This document shows positions 52,930 to 62,609 of a stretch of DNA of 64,000 nt, piece after piece. How positions within the stretch are numbered: position 1 is the stretch's first letter; each line of letters starts with the position of its first letter. The stretch covers positions 23,900 through 87,899 of the forward strand of contig CAZICM010000038.1 in NCBI GenBank assembly GCA_964537685.1, written 5' to 3'. Under the pieces are notes generated by a model, which was not told the DNA's origin, made no database searches, and saw only the letters and a program-made list of their open reading frames with translations. Source of the stretch: CAZICM01 sp964537685 (GTDB lineage: Bacteria > Myxococcota_A > Polyangia > Polyangiales > Polyangiaceae). The position numbers and the translations under genes are program-made.

Positions 52930-52955
52930 TTCGATCCCGGCGTTTCGCTTATCTC

Positions 52956-52997
52956 AGGCCGCGCGCTCATGTTTGGGCGTGCGGCCTTTTTATTTTT
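52956..52997 (+). terminator. Rho-independent terminator of the Cys-rich lipoprotein gene
   Basis: AGGCCGCGCGCTC pairs with GGGCGTGCGGCCT over 13 positions (two G-T pairs) with an 8-base loop, followed by TTTTTATTTTTA. It is the clearest terminator in the window. Confidence 0.9.
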
Positions 52998-53039
52998 ATC
53001 GTTATGGATATTATTTTTTTAGAATTGATATGGGAATTG

Positions 53040-53522
53040 TTATGGAACGGCGCTGAAAAGCAATTCGAGAGCTTTTTGAACGGACTGCGCGCGAACCATT
53101 TGACGGTTGCCTTCAAATACACAGCGCTCAAAACGGGCTTTTTCGCCGCGCTTGCATAGCCCGAAATACACTAGGCCCACGGGTTTCTCTGCGCTTCCTC
53201 CGCCGGGCCCCGCAATGCCCGTGACGGACACGGCCACATCCGCTCTCGAGTTTTGAAGCGCTCCTTCGGCCATGGCGAGCGCGACCTGGGAACTGACGGC
53301 ACCGTGCTCGATGAGCATTTCCGCGGGAACCCGAAGCAGGTCTTGCTTGGCCTCGTTGGAGTAGGTGACGAAACCCCGTTCCACAACATCCGAGGAGCCC
53401 GCGATTTCGGTGAGCGTTGCCGCGATAAGGCCGCCGGTGCAAGACTCTGCCGTGACAATGCGAAGTTTTGCGCGGCGATAGCGCTCTAGAAGTTCGGTGG
53501 CCTGTTCTGTCAGTGCTTCCAT
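53040..53522 (-). CDS. pncC: Nicotinamide-nucleotide amidohydrolase (CinA C-terminal family)
   Basis: A 160-residue enzyme that deamidates nicotinamide mononucleotide to nicotinate mononucleotide for NAD recycling. Family signatures: RIVTAESCTGGLIAATLTEIAGSSDVVERGFVTYSNEAK (about 21-59) and SVTGIAGPGGGSAEKPVGLVYFGL (about 98-121). The catalytic Ser in ESCTGG and the Lys in NEAKQDLL are present. It is the stand-alone form without the N-terminal molybdopterin-binding-like domain of full CinA. It lies 40 bases upstream of the FIST gene's end on the same strand, and is convergent with the Cys-rich lipoprotein gene, separated by a terminator. Confidence 0.94.
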   Translation of the reverse strand: MEALTEQATELLERYRRAKLRIVTAESCTGGLIAATLTEIAGSSDVVERGFVTYSNEAKQDLLRVPAEMLIEHGAVSSQVALAMAEGALQNSRADVAVSVTGIAGPGGGSAEKPVGLVYFGLCKRGEKARFERCVFEGNRQMVRAQSVQKALELLFSAVP

Positions 53523-53562
53523 GGTGATCCCGGGCGGTAAAACATTTTTATCAAAATGGACT

Positions 53563-54726
53563 CTATCCCTTTAAAAGTGCAATCGTAAACGTTTCGTTGT
53601 GATGCATTGTTATGCCTTGCACTGGAGATAATTCTCCAAAGGTATAGAAACCAATCTTTGGAATATTTTTACCAATACGATCAAATGTTTCTTTTAATTC
53701 ATCTCGGTACTTCCCACCTAACACGGCCTTGCGGCCCATACAATCAAATATCAGGGCAATACTTGGTTTTTTCATCGCGGCACATACGGCCGCTCCAGCT
53801 TCATTGGCTCCGCGGATCACATCCTCTTTGGTTGCGCGAGTCATTCGCACCTCGGCTCCCTCGGGCAAATCGCCGCCGAAAACAATTGCATTTCTTGCCT
53901 CGTCCACACCGCTGATAAAGCGCAACAATAAAATATCGTCGTCGGGCAACCGTTGCGTTCCAACCACGCCGCCCACGATGCCTATTGGATATTCGGCGCT
54001 CACCCGCGGCATCTCGCTCACGCGGTGCTGCAGATATTCCCGGTAGAGGGAGAGGGCCGGCTTGCCATCCAGCTCCAGCAAGACATTTCCCTGCTCTACT
54101 TTGGTGCAGAGCTTCGTGCCGCCAATGGGAATCCATCCGCTTTTGGCCGCGGTCACGATTTCAATGTTGCCCTTGAGCGCAACCCCAACCACGCCGCCCG
54201 ATATGCAATCCCGGTTGAAAAACTCGTAGGTCCGCGCGAATTCGCCCATATCCGCGGCAACGCCTCCAACAATGGGAAAGGTGCGGCCCACCATGTCTTG
54301 AAGCCCCAGCAAAAAACGGGTCGCGTTGCATTGCATCCCGTCGGTGAAAATAATCAAAAGGGTCGGCTGAAATGCTCGTATATTCTCGCCAAATGCCCGC
54401 CCCGCTTCAAAGCTGTCCGCCCCCACTTCGTCCATTCGAAAGGTTTTATATGAAATTCCATCCAATTGAATCCCCATCGCGGTCACAGAATGGGTCAGCG
54501 CTTCTTCCGAATTGATTTCGGCATAGCTCGAGCAACCAACCAGGGTAACATTAGGTAACTTGCTATAAATACCATTCAATACGCTGGCATGATCATACTT
54601 GGCCGAGGTAAATAGCAATATCAATTCAGGCGTGCGTTGCAGCTCTTCTTTAAGTTCTATGGCGACTTCTTCTCCCGCGGCAAAGGAATCTTCATTGACA
54701 ATCGATACCGTGGCTGCGTGTAGCAT
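53563..54726 (-). CDS. FIST domain sensory protein
   Basis: A 387-residue protein made of FIST_N and FIST_C domains, which are thought to bind small ligands such as amino acids and pass signals to partner kinases or cyclases. Typical parts: ELILLFTSAKYDHASVLNGIYSKLPNVTLVGCSSYAEI (about 35-72), LLIIFTDGMQCNATRFLLGL, FPIVGGVAADMGEF, and the C-terminal ALIFDCMGRKAVLGGKYRDEL and GFYTFGELSPVQGITMHHNETFTIALL. No other domain is attached, so the output must be a separate protein. GGAG with a 9-base spacer precedes the ATG at 54726; the frame runs 19 codons further, overlapping the divergent gene, and I reject that part. It is 40 bases upstream of pncC. Confidence 0.9.
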   Translation of the reverse strand: MLHAATVSIVNEDSFAAGEEVAIELKEELQRTPELILLFTSAKYDHASVLNGIYSKLPNVTLVGCSSYAEINSEEALTHSVTAMGIQLDGISYKTFRMDEVGADSFEAGRAFGENIRAFQPTLLIIFTDGMQCNATRFLLGLQDMVGRTFPIVGGVAADMGEFARTYEFFNRDCISGGVVGVALKGNIEIVTAAKSGWIPIGGTKLCTKVEQGNVLLELDGKPALSLYREYLQHRVSEMPRVSAEYPIGIVGGVVGTQRLPDDDILLLRFISGVDEARNAIVFGGDLPEGAEVRMTRATKEDVIRGANEAGAAVCAAMKKPSIALIFDCMGRKAVLGGKYRDELKETFDRIGKNIPKIGFYTFGELSPVQGITMHHNETFTIALLKG

Positions 54727-54782
54727 GGCTTTTCTCCGGCGCTTTAGGAGCGGCTTGAATTTGTTGGCAGGCAAGAATTCCA

Positions 54783-55700
54783 ATGGTGCCTATTAAGCAT
54801 ATTCGATGCGCGCTCTTGTTGGCCTTTGTTTTTTCTTGCGAGCGCCGGGAACCTAGCTATGCCCCTATAACTACGCCGCGTGCGCCGGCATACGTGTCTT
54901 CGCCATCGAATGAGGACGCACATCCTATAGCGTCAGAGGAAATATCTTCGTCCCCGCCTTCCCTTTCATCTGCGGCGGCTTCGCCTGAAGCGAATCCCCC
55001 TCTGTTTCCAGAAACCTATACCCTGCAAGTACCCGAATACGGCCCTTCTATCGTTCTGGTTCCCCGCCAATTGTCGAGCCCTAAAGCGCTGGTTATCGCG
55101 GCCCATGGAGCAGGAGGCCGCCCCGAACTTCAATGTGAGCGGTGGCGGCCTGTGATCCGGCAGCGCGCTTTTGTTTTATGTATACGTGGCTATGCGCTTG
55201 GACTTTCCGATAGCAGCCATCCGCCTCAGCAGTTCTTCTATCCAAACCACAATTCCCTCGGAAGGGAGCTCGATAAGGCTTTATCGGCGCTCATTTTGGT
55301 GTTTGGTAAGAAGCTAGATATGCGCGATCCTGTTTTTATAGGCTTTTCCCAGGGCGCGGTCATGGGGGCAATGATTCTTCCCGGGCATTCGGCCCATATC
55401 GCCCGCGCTGTGCTCAATGAAGGCGGCGGCGGTGAATATTCCGAATGGAGTATACCTGTAGCGCAGCGTTTCTATGAGCGCGGGGGGCGCCGGGTGCTGT
55501 TCGCATGCGGAAGGCCGAGTTGCAACGATTATGCTCAAACAACGGCTAGGTATCTGCAGAAAGCCGGTTTGCTTACGCGCGTAATCCATGTAAAAGGCGC
55601 GGGCCACGATGAAAGTGCCATTTTAAACAAGGGGCTCGCCAGTGCATTCGAATGGCTTGTGGAGGACGATCCCCGCTTTCACGATGATGTTCTCCATTAA
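54783..55700 (+). CDS. Alpha/beta hydrolase (carboxylesterase-like) putative lipoprotein
   Basis: A 305-residue exported protein. The signal peptide ends in FVFSC19, a possible lipobox, and a Ser/Pro/Ala-rich linker follows to about residue 75. The alpha/beta-hydrolase domain has the oxyanion loop AAHGAGGRPE (about 106-115), the nucleophile elbow GFSQG with S189, and a catalytic His in KGAGHDES. The layout matches small secreted esterases of the phospholipase/carboxylesterase type; the substrate is not known. The start is GTG-free (ATG) and lies 56 bases from the divergent FIST gene start. The amidase gene follows 15 bases later on the same strand, so both may be one operon. Confidence 0.82.
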   Translation: MVPIKHIRCALLLAFVFSCERREPSYAPITTPRAPAYVSSPSNEDAHPIASEEISSSPPSLSSAAASPEANPPLFPETYTLQVPEYGPSIVLVPRQLSSPKALVIAAHGAGGRPELQCERWRPVIRQRAFVLCIRGYALGLSDSSHPPQQFFYPNHNSLGRELDKALSALILVFGKKLDMRDPVFIGFSQGAVMGAMILPGHSAHIARAVLNEGGGGEYSEWSIPVAQRFYERGGRRVLFACGRPSCNDYAQTTARYLQKAGLLTRVIHVKGAGHDESAILNKGLASAFEWLVEDDPRFHDDVLH

Positions 55701-55715
55701 AGTGTGTGAACGCAA

Positions 55716-57143
55716 ATGCCTATGAAAAATCTTCTCGTGCTCTCAGGAACCGAACTCGCGGCCATGATCCGGAATAAACAAATTTCGTCGGCCGAGGTCG
55801 TGGAGGCTCACATCCGCCGCATCGAACATGTGAATCCATCGCTCAATGCCGTCGTTTATCCGCGCTATGAAGAGGCCCGCGCGGAAGCGAAAGAAGCCGA
55901 TCGGCGGCTCGCCTCGGAAGACCCGGATTCACTCGGCCCTTTTTTCGGCGTTCCCTGTACGATCAAAGAATCGTTCGCCCTAAGCGGTATGCCCAACAGC
56001 GGTGGCCTCTTTGCCCGCAGGCATCTGCGATCGCCGGCCGATGCCATTACCGTTGCGCGCCTTCGGAGCGCCGGCGCAATTCCGATGGGCGTTACGAATA
56101 TTTCAGAACTTTGTATGTGGATGGAGTCCCACAACAAAGTCTATGGCCGTACCAAAAATGCCTATGATTCAGGGCGAATCGCGGGAGGAAGCTCGGGAGG
56201 CGAAGGTTCGATTGTGGGGGCGGGAGGCGCGCCTTTTGGTTTGGGTTCGGATATCGGCGGTTCGATTCGGATGCCCGCTTTTTTTAATGGGGTGTTTGGC
56301 CATAAGCCGACAGGAGGGCTCATTGATAACGAAGGCCAATTTCCAATCGCGCATGGAGAAGCGCTCCGGTATATGTCGCCGGGGCCGCTTGCCCGCCGCG
56401 CAGAAGATTTAATGCCGCTATTGCGGGTGCTGGCAGGCCCAGAGGCGCGCCAAAGGCTTTCTTCGCCGGGTTCTGTGGATATCGCCGAACTACAGGTCAT
56501 GAGCATAGAAGATAATGGGCGGATCGCTGTGAGCGACGAGCTCCGGGCCGCTCAGGATCAAGCTCGAAAAGCCTTGGAAACGAGGGGAGCCCACACCAAA
56601 AGCGCCCGCCATCCCGCACTTCGCCGCTCGCTTGAGATTTGGTCGTCAATGCTTCATGCCGCGGGCGGGCCAAGCTTTAGCGAAATGCTCGGCGATGGAG
56701 CGCCTATCCAAGCGGGCCGCGAGCTTGTGCGCTTTGCTATCGGCCGTTCTCCTTATACTTTTCCCGCTTTGGGACTCGCTATTTTGGAGCGCCTGCCCGA
56801 TCTGCTGGGTGCCGAGCGGAATCGTTTTATTGAATTGGGAATGATGTTAAAGGCCGAGTTGATCGATTTGCTCGGTCCGCGCGGCGTATTTCTTTATCCG
56901 TCCTACTCCGATGTCGCTCCTAAACATAAAAAGCCTCTGCTGCCGCCTTTTAATTGGGTTTATACGGCCATTTGGAATGTGCTCGAATTCCCCGTGACTC
57001 AAGTGCCGCTCGGCCTTGGAAAAGAAGGCTTGCCTATCGGTGTCCAGGTGGTTGGCGCTCCAGGAAACGATCACATCACCATCGCCGTCGCGCTTGCCTT
57101 AGAACAATCGTTTGGAGGCTGGGTGCCTCCCTTTCGCGCTTAA
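55716..57143 (+). CDS. Amidase signature family enzyme
   Basis: A 475-residue hydrolase with the Ser-cisSer-Lys triad: K84 in PCTIKESF, cis-S160 in AGGSSGGE, and the nucleophile S183 in GSDIGGSIRMPAFF. GRTKNAYD and GVFGHKPTGG are usual family parts. No gatB or gatC gene is near, and the C-terminal SYSDVAPKHKKPLLPPFNWVYTAIWNVLEFPVTQVPLG resembles fatty-acid-amide-hydrolase-like amidases more than GatA, so I do not call it a glutamyl-tRNA amidotransferase. No signal peptide is visible, thus cytoplasmic. It follows the esterase gene by 15 bases. The start could be the ATG at 55716 or at 55722. Confidence 0.9.
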   Translation: MPMKNLLVLSGTELAAMIRNKQISSAEVVEAHIRRIEHVNPSLNAVVYPRYEEARAEAKEADRRLASEDPDSLGPFFGVPCTIKESFALSGMPNSGGLFARRHLRSPADAITVARLRSAGAIPMGVTNISELCMWMESHNKVYGRTKNAYDSGRIAGGSSGGEGSIVGAGGAPFGLGSDIGGSIRMPAFFNGVFGHKPTGGLIDNEGQFPIAHGEALRYMSPGPLARRAEDLMPLLRVLAGPEARQRLSSPGSVDIAELQVMSIEDNGRIAVSDELRAAQDQARKALETRGAHTKSARHPALRRSLEIWSSMLHAAGGPSFSEMLGDGAPIQAGRELVRFAIGRSPYTFPALGLAILERLPDLLGAERNRFIELGMMLKAELIDLLGPRGVFLYPSYSDVAPKHKKPLLPPFNWVYTAIWNVLEFPVTQVPLGLGKEGLPIGVQVVGAPGNDHITIAVALALEQSFGGWVPPFRA

Positions 57144-57415
57144 TGCGAAACGCCTTGTTTTCCCGATAAATTCATACAGAGCGCGAATTTGAAATTGCAC
57201 TGCGAACGCGGCGGCTCTCAACCTGAAAAGTGAGCCTCATTGCAAGCCAAAAAGGCTCTTTCTCATAATGAAAAAGGCTGTGAGCGCACGGCCGAAAACG
57301 ATATATTCGGCGTTCGTATTCGAGTCGCTGCGAACGCTCCGCGTACCGAATCGCAGCATCAAATACGGTGCTTCACCCCGAAATCCATTCGACCGCTTTT
57401 GGAGAAAGATACGCA

Positions 57416-60400
57416 ATGAAGCGTACAGTCCGGTTTCTGCCTCTGACTCTAGCGTTATTCGCCGGCTCTTATGTTCACGCAAAAGAGCTATCGAATTACA
57501 ACATCAACGCGGACGCCGCTCCTCAGGCGGCTGCCACTATCCCTGCCGGTACGGGAACATCCGCCGCGGGCTTTATCTCTTCGTTCGACGAAAAACGTGG
57601 CGTTCCTACGTTCTTCTGGGCGGCTCCCCAAAAGCAACCCAAGGGTAACTTGACCCTTGCAGGCGCAGGACCGGACAGGCTCGCTCTGCACTACGCCGCG
57701 CAAAATGCGCAGACCTACGGTTTGTCGCCGGCAGCGCTGAAGACGGTGTTTGTGCGCGATGTGCACGATACCGGCCGCGGCGGGATCATTGTTCATCTCG
57801 GGCAGCGCATCGACGGGGTCGATGTGTACAACAATGAAATGAAAGTCCTGATGAACCGTCAGGGCGATCTGATTGCGATCGGCGGCAATTTGCACGCGGC
57901 GGCGACACCGAAGACGAAAGGCAAGTCGCGCACGTTTACGATCGCCCCGGCGGAAGCCATTGCCAAGGCTTTTGCCGATAAGACCGAGATCCAAATCAAG
58001 GCGGACAATCTTCTTCAGCAGAAGCAAGTGAAGGACGGCTACAACTACTTCACGCTCTCGGCCACGCCTGAAATCCAGGCCCAAAAGCTGATTTTCGCAA
58101 CGCCGGCCCGCGCGAAGAAGGTTTTCTTCCCCATGCCGGACAAGATCGTCCCGGCCTATTATCTCGAGATCGATCTCGGCAAGAGCAATGAAACATCGGC
58201 CGATCTGTGGGGCTATGTGATTAGCGCCGCAACGGGCGATGTGCTGATGCGCAAGCATCTCACGCACGATATCGCCTTCAACTATACGGTTTGGGGCGAG
58301 ACTTCAGCGCCTTACACGCCCCTGGATGGCCCGCACGCCGAGTTTGCGCCGCATCCCACAGGCATGCCGGATAACTCGTTCCCGGCCTTTATTCCGCCCG
58401 TAATGCTGAGCATCGAGGGCTTGAATACGAACCCGAATGGAATGCCCGATCCGTGGCTCGACGCGGCGGCCACGGAGACCAATGGCAATAACGTCGATGC
58501 CTATGCCGATCTGGCGGCGCCCGATGGTTTTCAGGCAGCGACCGATTTGCGCGCGGATACGACTTCGGCCAATACCTTCGATCGCACCTATGACACGAAC
58601 GTCGGGCCGGCCACATCGCCCGATCAAATCAAGGCGTCTGTTACGCAGCTCTTTTATGTCAACAACTGGCTGCACGATTACTATTACGACTCGGGTTTCG
58701 ATGAGTCATCCGGCAATGCGCAGGCTCTAAACTTTGGGCGCGGCGGCGCCGAAGGCGATGTGCTCAACGCGCAGGCGCAGGACTACACAGGCCAAAACAA
58801 CGCGAACATGAGCACGCCGGCCGATGGTCAGTCGCCCCGCATGCAGATGTATACATGGAACGGTCCTGCGGGTACGGCGGCGCTCGATATCCAGCCGATC
58901 AATCTTCAGCCTCAATTCCAGCAAGCCGGCTTCGGCGCGGATAATTTTGACATCACGGCCGATCTCGTTCTCGCCGACGACGCGACGAATCCCAATCCGG
59001 CCGATGCCTGCCAGCCCCTCACCAACAACGTGACGGGCAAGATTGTGCTGATCGATCGCGGCAATTGCACCTTTGAGTTCAAGACGCAAACGGCGCAGCA
59101 AGCGGGCGCTGTGGGCGTTTTGATCGCGAACAACGTGCCTGCCGGCCTTCCGGGGATGGCCAATGACGTCGCGATCCCGCCCGGCGCCGTGACCATCGGT
59201 GCATTCGGTATTTCCCAGGCCGATGGTAATGCGCTCAAGGCTGCGCTGATGAACGGAGCTCAAACGGTTACGATGTCGCTCGTTACCGAGCCGGATGCCG
59301 ATGGCACGATCGATAACGGCATCGTCGCCCACGAGTGGGGTCACTACATCCATCACCGCCTCACCAACAGCGGCAGCACCCAAAGCGCCGGCGAAAGCGA
59401 AGGCTGGGGCGATTTCAGCGCGCTCATGCTGGCCTTGGATGCGAACGAGGACTACGCGACGGGCACCTTCGCCGCGGCGATTTACTCAACCCGGATCCTG
59501 GGCGACGCAGGCTATTTCGGCATTCGCCGCTTCCCCTACACGCGCGACATGACGAAGAACGGGATGACCTTCAAGCATGTGACAAACGGCGTGGCGCTTC
59601 CCGCAGGCCCCACACAGCCCGCAGCGCCGGATAACTGGGAAGTCCACAACTCAGGTGAGGTGTGGGCGACGATGGTTTTCCAGGCCTACACCGAGCTCTT
59701 GATGAATGGCGGCCATACCTTCGATGTCGCGAGGCGCCGCATGGCGGACTACATCGTGGGCGGCATGAAGATGGCTCCTGTGGATCCCACCTTCACCGAG
59801 CAGCGCGATGGCATTCTGGCGGCGGCGGCGGCCGCGGACACGGCGGACTTTATGCTGCTGGCCACAGGCTTTGCCGATCGGGGCGCGGGCACCTGCGCGG
59901 TGTCTCCCGATCGCTACTCGGCCGATGGGTCGGGCGTCGTTGAGGATTATGCGCTTTCTGGCCAGCAGAAATTCGTCGGCCTGACCTTCGATGACAGCAT
60001 TAAGACCTGTGACGGCGATGGCATTCTGGATGGCGAAGAGATCGGCAAGATCTATGTCGAAGTGCTGAACGGAGGCGGTATCTCGCTGACGAATACGATG
60101 GTGACCGTGGCGGCCAATAACGCCAATGTCAGCTTCCCGCAGGGCAATACAACGTCGATCGCCAGCCTCGGCCCCTATCAATCGACGGTCGTTTCTTTCA
60201 ATGTCGCGCTGAATAACACCTTTAACCAGATCACCCAGGTCGACTTCACGGTCGATCTCGATAACGCCGCGGCCTGCGTCACCAACACGCAGGACACAAC
60301 GACCGTCACGGTGCACATGGACGACAAGCCCAACACCACGACCACCGAGACGGCCGACAGCGAGAAATTGCCGTGGACGAAGTGGGGCGCGCAGGGCTTT

Positions 60401-61564
60401 GAAACGCTGGCCGATGATGTGTGGTCGCGCAGTCAGGATATGAACGGCAATTGGTGGATCTGGGGCCAGGATTATCCGTCGCACTCGGATACGGCATTCG
60501 AATCGCCCGATCTGATGGTCGACATGAACCAGAACTTCGTCATCAGCTTCGAGCACACGTTTGACTTCGAAGCGAGCCCGCAAAACCCGGGCGACCCTGA
60601 CACGTTATGGGACGGCGGCCTGATCGAGATCACCAGCGATAACGGGATGACCTGGGAAGATATCTCGATGTACACCAACCCCCAGTACAACGGGCAAATC
60701 GCCAATGTGCCGGGCGCCGATAATCCGCTCGCAGATCGCCAGGGCTACACGAAGCAGAATCCGTCCTATCCGAACCCGGACACGATCACGCTCGATTTGG
60801 GCAATCAGTTCGCGGGCAAGACGGTGAAGTTCCGTTATCGCATCGGCAGCGATGCAGCTTATGGAACACCGGATGTAGCCGGCTGGTACATCGATAACGT
60901 TAGCGTGATGGGCATCACGAATGTGCCTTTCCGTACGGTGTCGGCGGATGCCGTGGGCTGCAACGCGCCTCCGATGGCCAATGCAGGCGTGGATCTTGTC
61001 GTGAATGAGGGCGATTTCGTGACGCTGAATGCGTCGATGAGCTCCGATGCCGATAACGATCCGCTCACGTATGCGTGGAGCCAATCGGTCGGGCCGAATG
61101 TGGTGCTGTCCGATGCGGCGGCGGTCATGCCGACCTTCACGGCGCCGATGGTCAACGCGGACACGATGCTGACCTTTGACGTGACCGTAAACGACGGCCT
61201 CGCAGGCGCAGCGGACTCGGTGAATGTGCTTGTCAAGGATGTTGCGAGCAGCAGCTCCAGCAGCGGCGCGGGTGGTTCCGGCACCGGCGGCGCGGGTGGC
61301 GCGGGTGGTTCCGGTACCGGCGGTGCAAGCAGCTCGAGCAGCTCGGGAAGCAGCAGCTCGGGAAGCACCAGCAGCTCGAGCGGCGGAGAAGGCGGCATGG
61401 GTACCGGTGGCACGGGTGCCGGCGGTGACGTTGAAGGCAGCGGCGGATGCGGTTGCGAGGTGCCTGGCAAGAGCCAAAGCTCACCAACCGGCTCTGCATT
61501 TGCTTCGCTTCTCGCCGCGGCTGCGATGTTCTTCCGCAGGCGCCGCAATCGTTCGATCAACTAA
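57416..61564 (+). CDS. Secreted M36 (fungalysin-type) metalloprotease with PA and PKD-like domains and a MYXO-CTERM tail
   Basis: A 1382-residue exported protease. After the signal peptide (ending near VHA) comes an FTP/PepSY-type propeptide (about 70-280), then the M36 catalytic domain with H639-E-W-G-H643 in VAHEWGHYIHH and GESEGWGDF about 20 residues later, supplying zinc ligands and the catalytic Glu640. A protease-associated (PA) domain (about 520-625, IVLIDRGNCTFEFKTQTAQQ) is inserted before it. Beta-rich domains follow, including a PKD-like part (SSDADNDPLTYAWSQ), a Ser/Gly-rich linker, and the tail GCGCEVPG, hydrophobic helix and RRRRNR, a MYXO-CTERM sorting signal. The ATG at 57416 has GGAG upstream. 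It probably digests prey or extracellular protein. Confidence 0.93.
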   Translation: MKRTVRFLPLTLALFAGSYVHAKELSNYNINADAAPQAAATIPAGTGTSAAGFISSFDEKRGVPTFFWAAPQKQPKGNLTLAGAGPDRLALHYAAQNAQTYGLSPAALKTVFVRDVHDTGRGGIIVHLGQRIDGVDVYNNEMKVLMNRQGDLIAIGGNLHAAATPKTKGKSRTFTIAPAEAIAKAFADKTEIQIKADNLLQQKQVKDGYNYFTLSATPEIQAQKLIFATPARAKKVFFPMPDKIVPAYYLEIDLGKSNETSADLWGYVISAATGDVLMRKHLTHDIAFNYTVWGETSAPYTPLDGPHAEFAPHPTGMPDNSFPAFIPPVMLSIEGLNTNPNGMPDPWLDAAATETNGNNVDAYADLAAPDGFQAATDLRADTTSANTFDRTYDTNVGPATSPDQIKASVTQLFYVNNWLHDYYYDSGFDESSGNAQALNFGRGGAEGDVLNAQAQDYTGQNNANMSTPADGQSPRMQMYTWNGPAGTAALDIQPINLQPQFQQAGFGADNFDITADLVLADDATNPNPADACQPLTNNVTGKIVLIDRGNCTFEFKTQTAQQAGAVGVLIANNVPAGLPGMANDVAIPPGAVTIGAFGISQADGNALKAALMNGAQTVTMSLVTEPDADGTIDNGIVAHEWGHYIHHRLTNSGSTQSAGESEGWGDFSALMLALDANEDYATGTFAAAIYSTRILGDAGYFGIRRFPYTRDMTKNGMTFKHVTNGVALPAGPTQPAAPDNWEVHNSGEVWATMVFQAYTELLMNGGHTFDVARRRMADYIVGGMKMAPVDPTFTEQRDGILAAAAAADTADFMLLATGFADRGAGTCAVSPDRYSADGSGVVEDYALSGQQKFVGLTFDDSIKTCDGDGILDGEEIGKIYVEVLNGGGISLTNTMVTVAANNANVSFPQGNTTSIASLGPYQSTVVSFNVALNNTFNQITQVDFTVDLDNAAACVTNTQDTTTVTVHMDDKPNTTTTETADSEKLPWTKWGAQGFETLADDVWSRSQDMNGNWWIWGQDYPSHSDTAFESPDLMVDMNQNFVISFEHTFDFEASPQNPGDPDTLWDGGLIEITSDNGMTWEDISMYTNPQYNGQIANVPGADNPLADRQGYTKQNPSYPNPDTITLDLGNQFAGKTVKFRYRIGSDAAYGTPDVAGWYIDNVSVMGITNVPFRTVSADAVGCNAPPMANAGVDLVVNEGDFVTLNASMSSDADNDPLTYAWSQSVGPNVVLSDAAAVMPTFTAPMVNADTMLTFDVTVNDGLAGAADSVNVLVKDVASSSSSSGAGGSGTGGAGGAGGSGTGGASSSSSSGSSSSGSTSSSSGGEGGMGTGGTGAGGDVEGSGGCGCEVPGKSQSSPTGSAFASLLAAAAMFFRRRRNRSIN

Positions 61565-61586
61565 GCCCTTCCCCCAATTTTCCCTT

Positions 61587-62504
61587 CTACTCTCGCGAAT
61601 CCCGCGAGATATCCCTCCCCGAACCACGCAAACCAGCGAGCCACGCCTCTAAATCCAGAGGCCACGCGCTCTCAAACACCAACAATTCACCGCTTCGCGG
61701 ATGAGCGAAACCCAGCACCGCCGCGTGCAAAGCCATGCGCGGAGGATCGAAAGCTGTTTTCTTTCCATACGCCCGATCGCCCAGCACCGGATGACCAACA
61801 CCCGATAAATGAAGGCGTATCTGGTGCGTGCGGCCTGTCTCCAATTGAAAGCGAAGCCACGCAGCTTCCGATCCGAAGCGTTCGATCTCGGAGACTTTGG
61901 TGAGCGCCCGTTTTCCTTGCACCGGCGCATCAATCTGGGAGAGCCCCTCGGGCAAATTCCCGCTCACTACGCCCAAATATTCGCGCCGCACATCGTGAAC
62001 CCGGAAACGTTCCGATAAAAATCGATTGCCATGCCCTGTTTTTCCAAACACCAATAGCCCGCTCGTTTCCATGTCCAAGCGATGCACGACATACATCTCC
62101 GGCTTGATGTGCCCGCGCCTCTTCTGAAGCGCCAAAAGCTGCTCCAGCAGATTGTTTTGATCGCTTTCAGGCGTCGGAGCCGTGAGCAAGCCGGAAGGTT
62201 TTTCGACGACGATAAAATCATCATCCTCGGCCACAATGCGCAGAGGCTCGTTTTCTGTGCCTTCACGCTTGGGCGATGAAGCCCGGAAAAAAGCCCCGCC
62301 CAGCACCGCTTCCACGGTCTGGCCGGCCTTCATCGCGCGGCTCGCGACTTTTACCCGCGCCCGATCGACAAACACACCTCCAATACCAAGCAATACACGA
62401 GCCTTGGTGCGCGATAGCTCTGGCACATGCGCAGCAAGAACCTGATCGAGCCGTTTGCCGGCATCGCTCTCATCGACGGTAAAGCGCACTCGTTTGGGCT
62501 GCAT
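61587..62504 (-). CDS. RluA-family pseudouridine synthase
   Basis: A 305-residue enzyme that isomerises uridine to pseudouridine in rRNA or tRNA. It has an N-terminal S4 RNA-binding domain (KRLDQVLAAHVPELSRTKARVLLGIGGVFVD) and a catalytic domain with VHRLDMETSGLLVF, where D144 is the catalytic Asp, then LETGRTHQIRLHLSGVGHPVLGD. The ATG at 62504 (MQPKRVRF) is preferred to one three codons upstream. Whether it acts as RluC or RluD cannot be told by motifs alone. It converges on the metalloprotease gene with a gap of 22 bases and diverges from the sigma factor gene across about 105 bases. Confidence 0.92.
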   Translation of the reverse strand: MQPKRVRFTVDESDAGKRLDQVLAAHVPELSRTKARVLLGIGGVFVDRARVKVASRAMKAGQTVEAVLGGAFFRASSPKREGTENEPLRIVAEDDDFIVVEKPSGLLTAPTPESDQNNLLEQLLALQKRRGHIKPEMYVVHRLDMETSGLLVFGKTGHGNRFLSERFRVHDVRREYLGVVSGNLPEGLSQIDAPVQGKRALTKVSEIERFGSEAAWLRFQLETGRTHQIRLHLSGVGHPVLGDRAYGKKTAFDPPRMALHAAVLGFAHPRSGELLVFESAWPLDLEAWLAGLRGSGRDISRDSRE

Positions 62505-62609
62505 GAGATTCAATAAAGGGCGACGCTAGTTTGCGCCCCTTTCGTTATGATCGCCGCCCTCAAACCGTAAAACCAAAAATCCGGTCACATCAATCGAGGA
62601 CGCAGGCAC

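Noticed and set aside
55716..57143. GatA subunit of glutamyl-tRNA amidotransferase
   Set aside because: No gatB or gatC is near, and the C-terminal part fits general FAAH-like amidases better.
59651..61477. Two long open frames (310 and 290 residues) opposite the M36 protease gene
   Set aside because: Their Arg/Ile/His- or Ala/Thr-rich compositions are shadows of the GC-biased coding strand; the protease has clear domains over the same bases.
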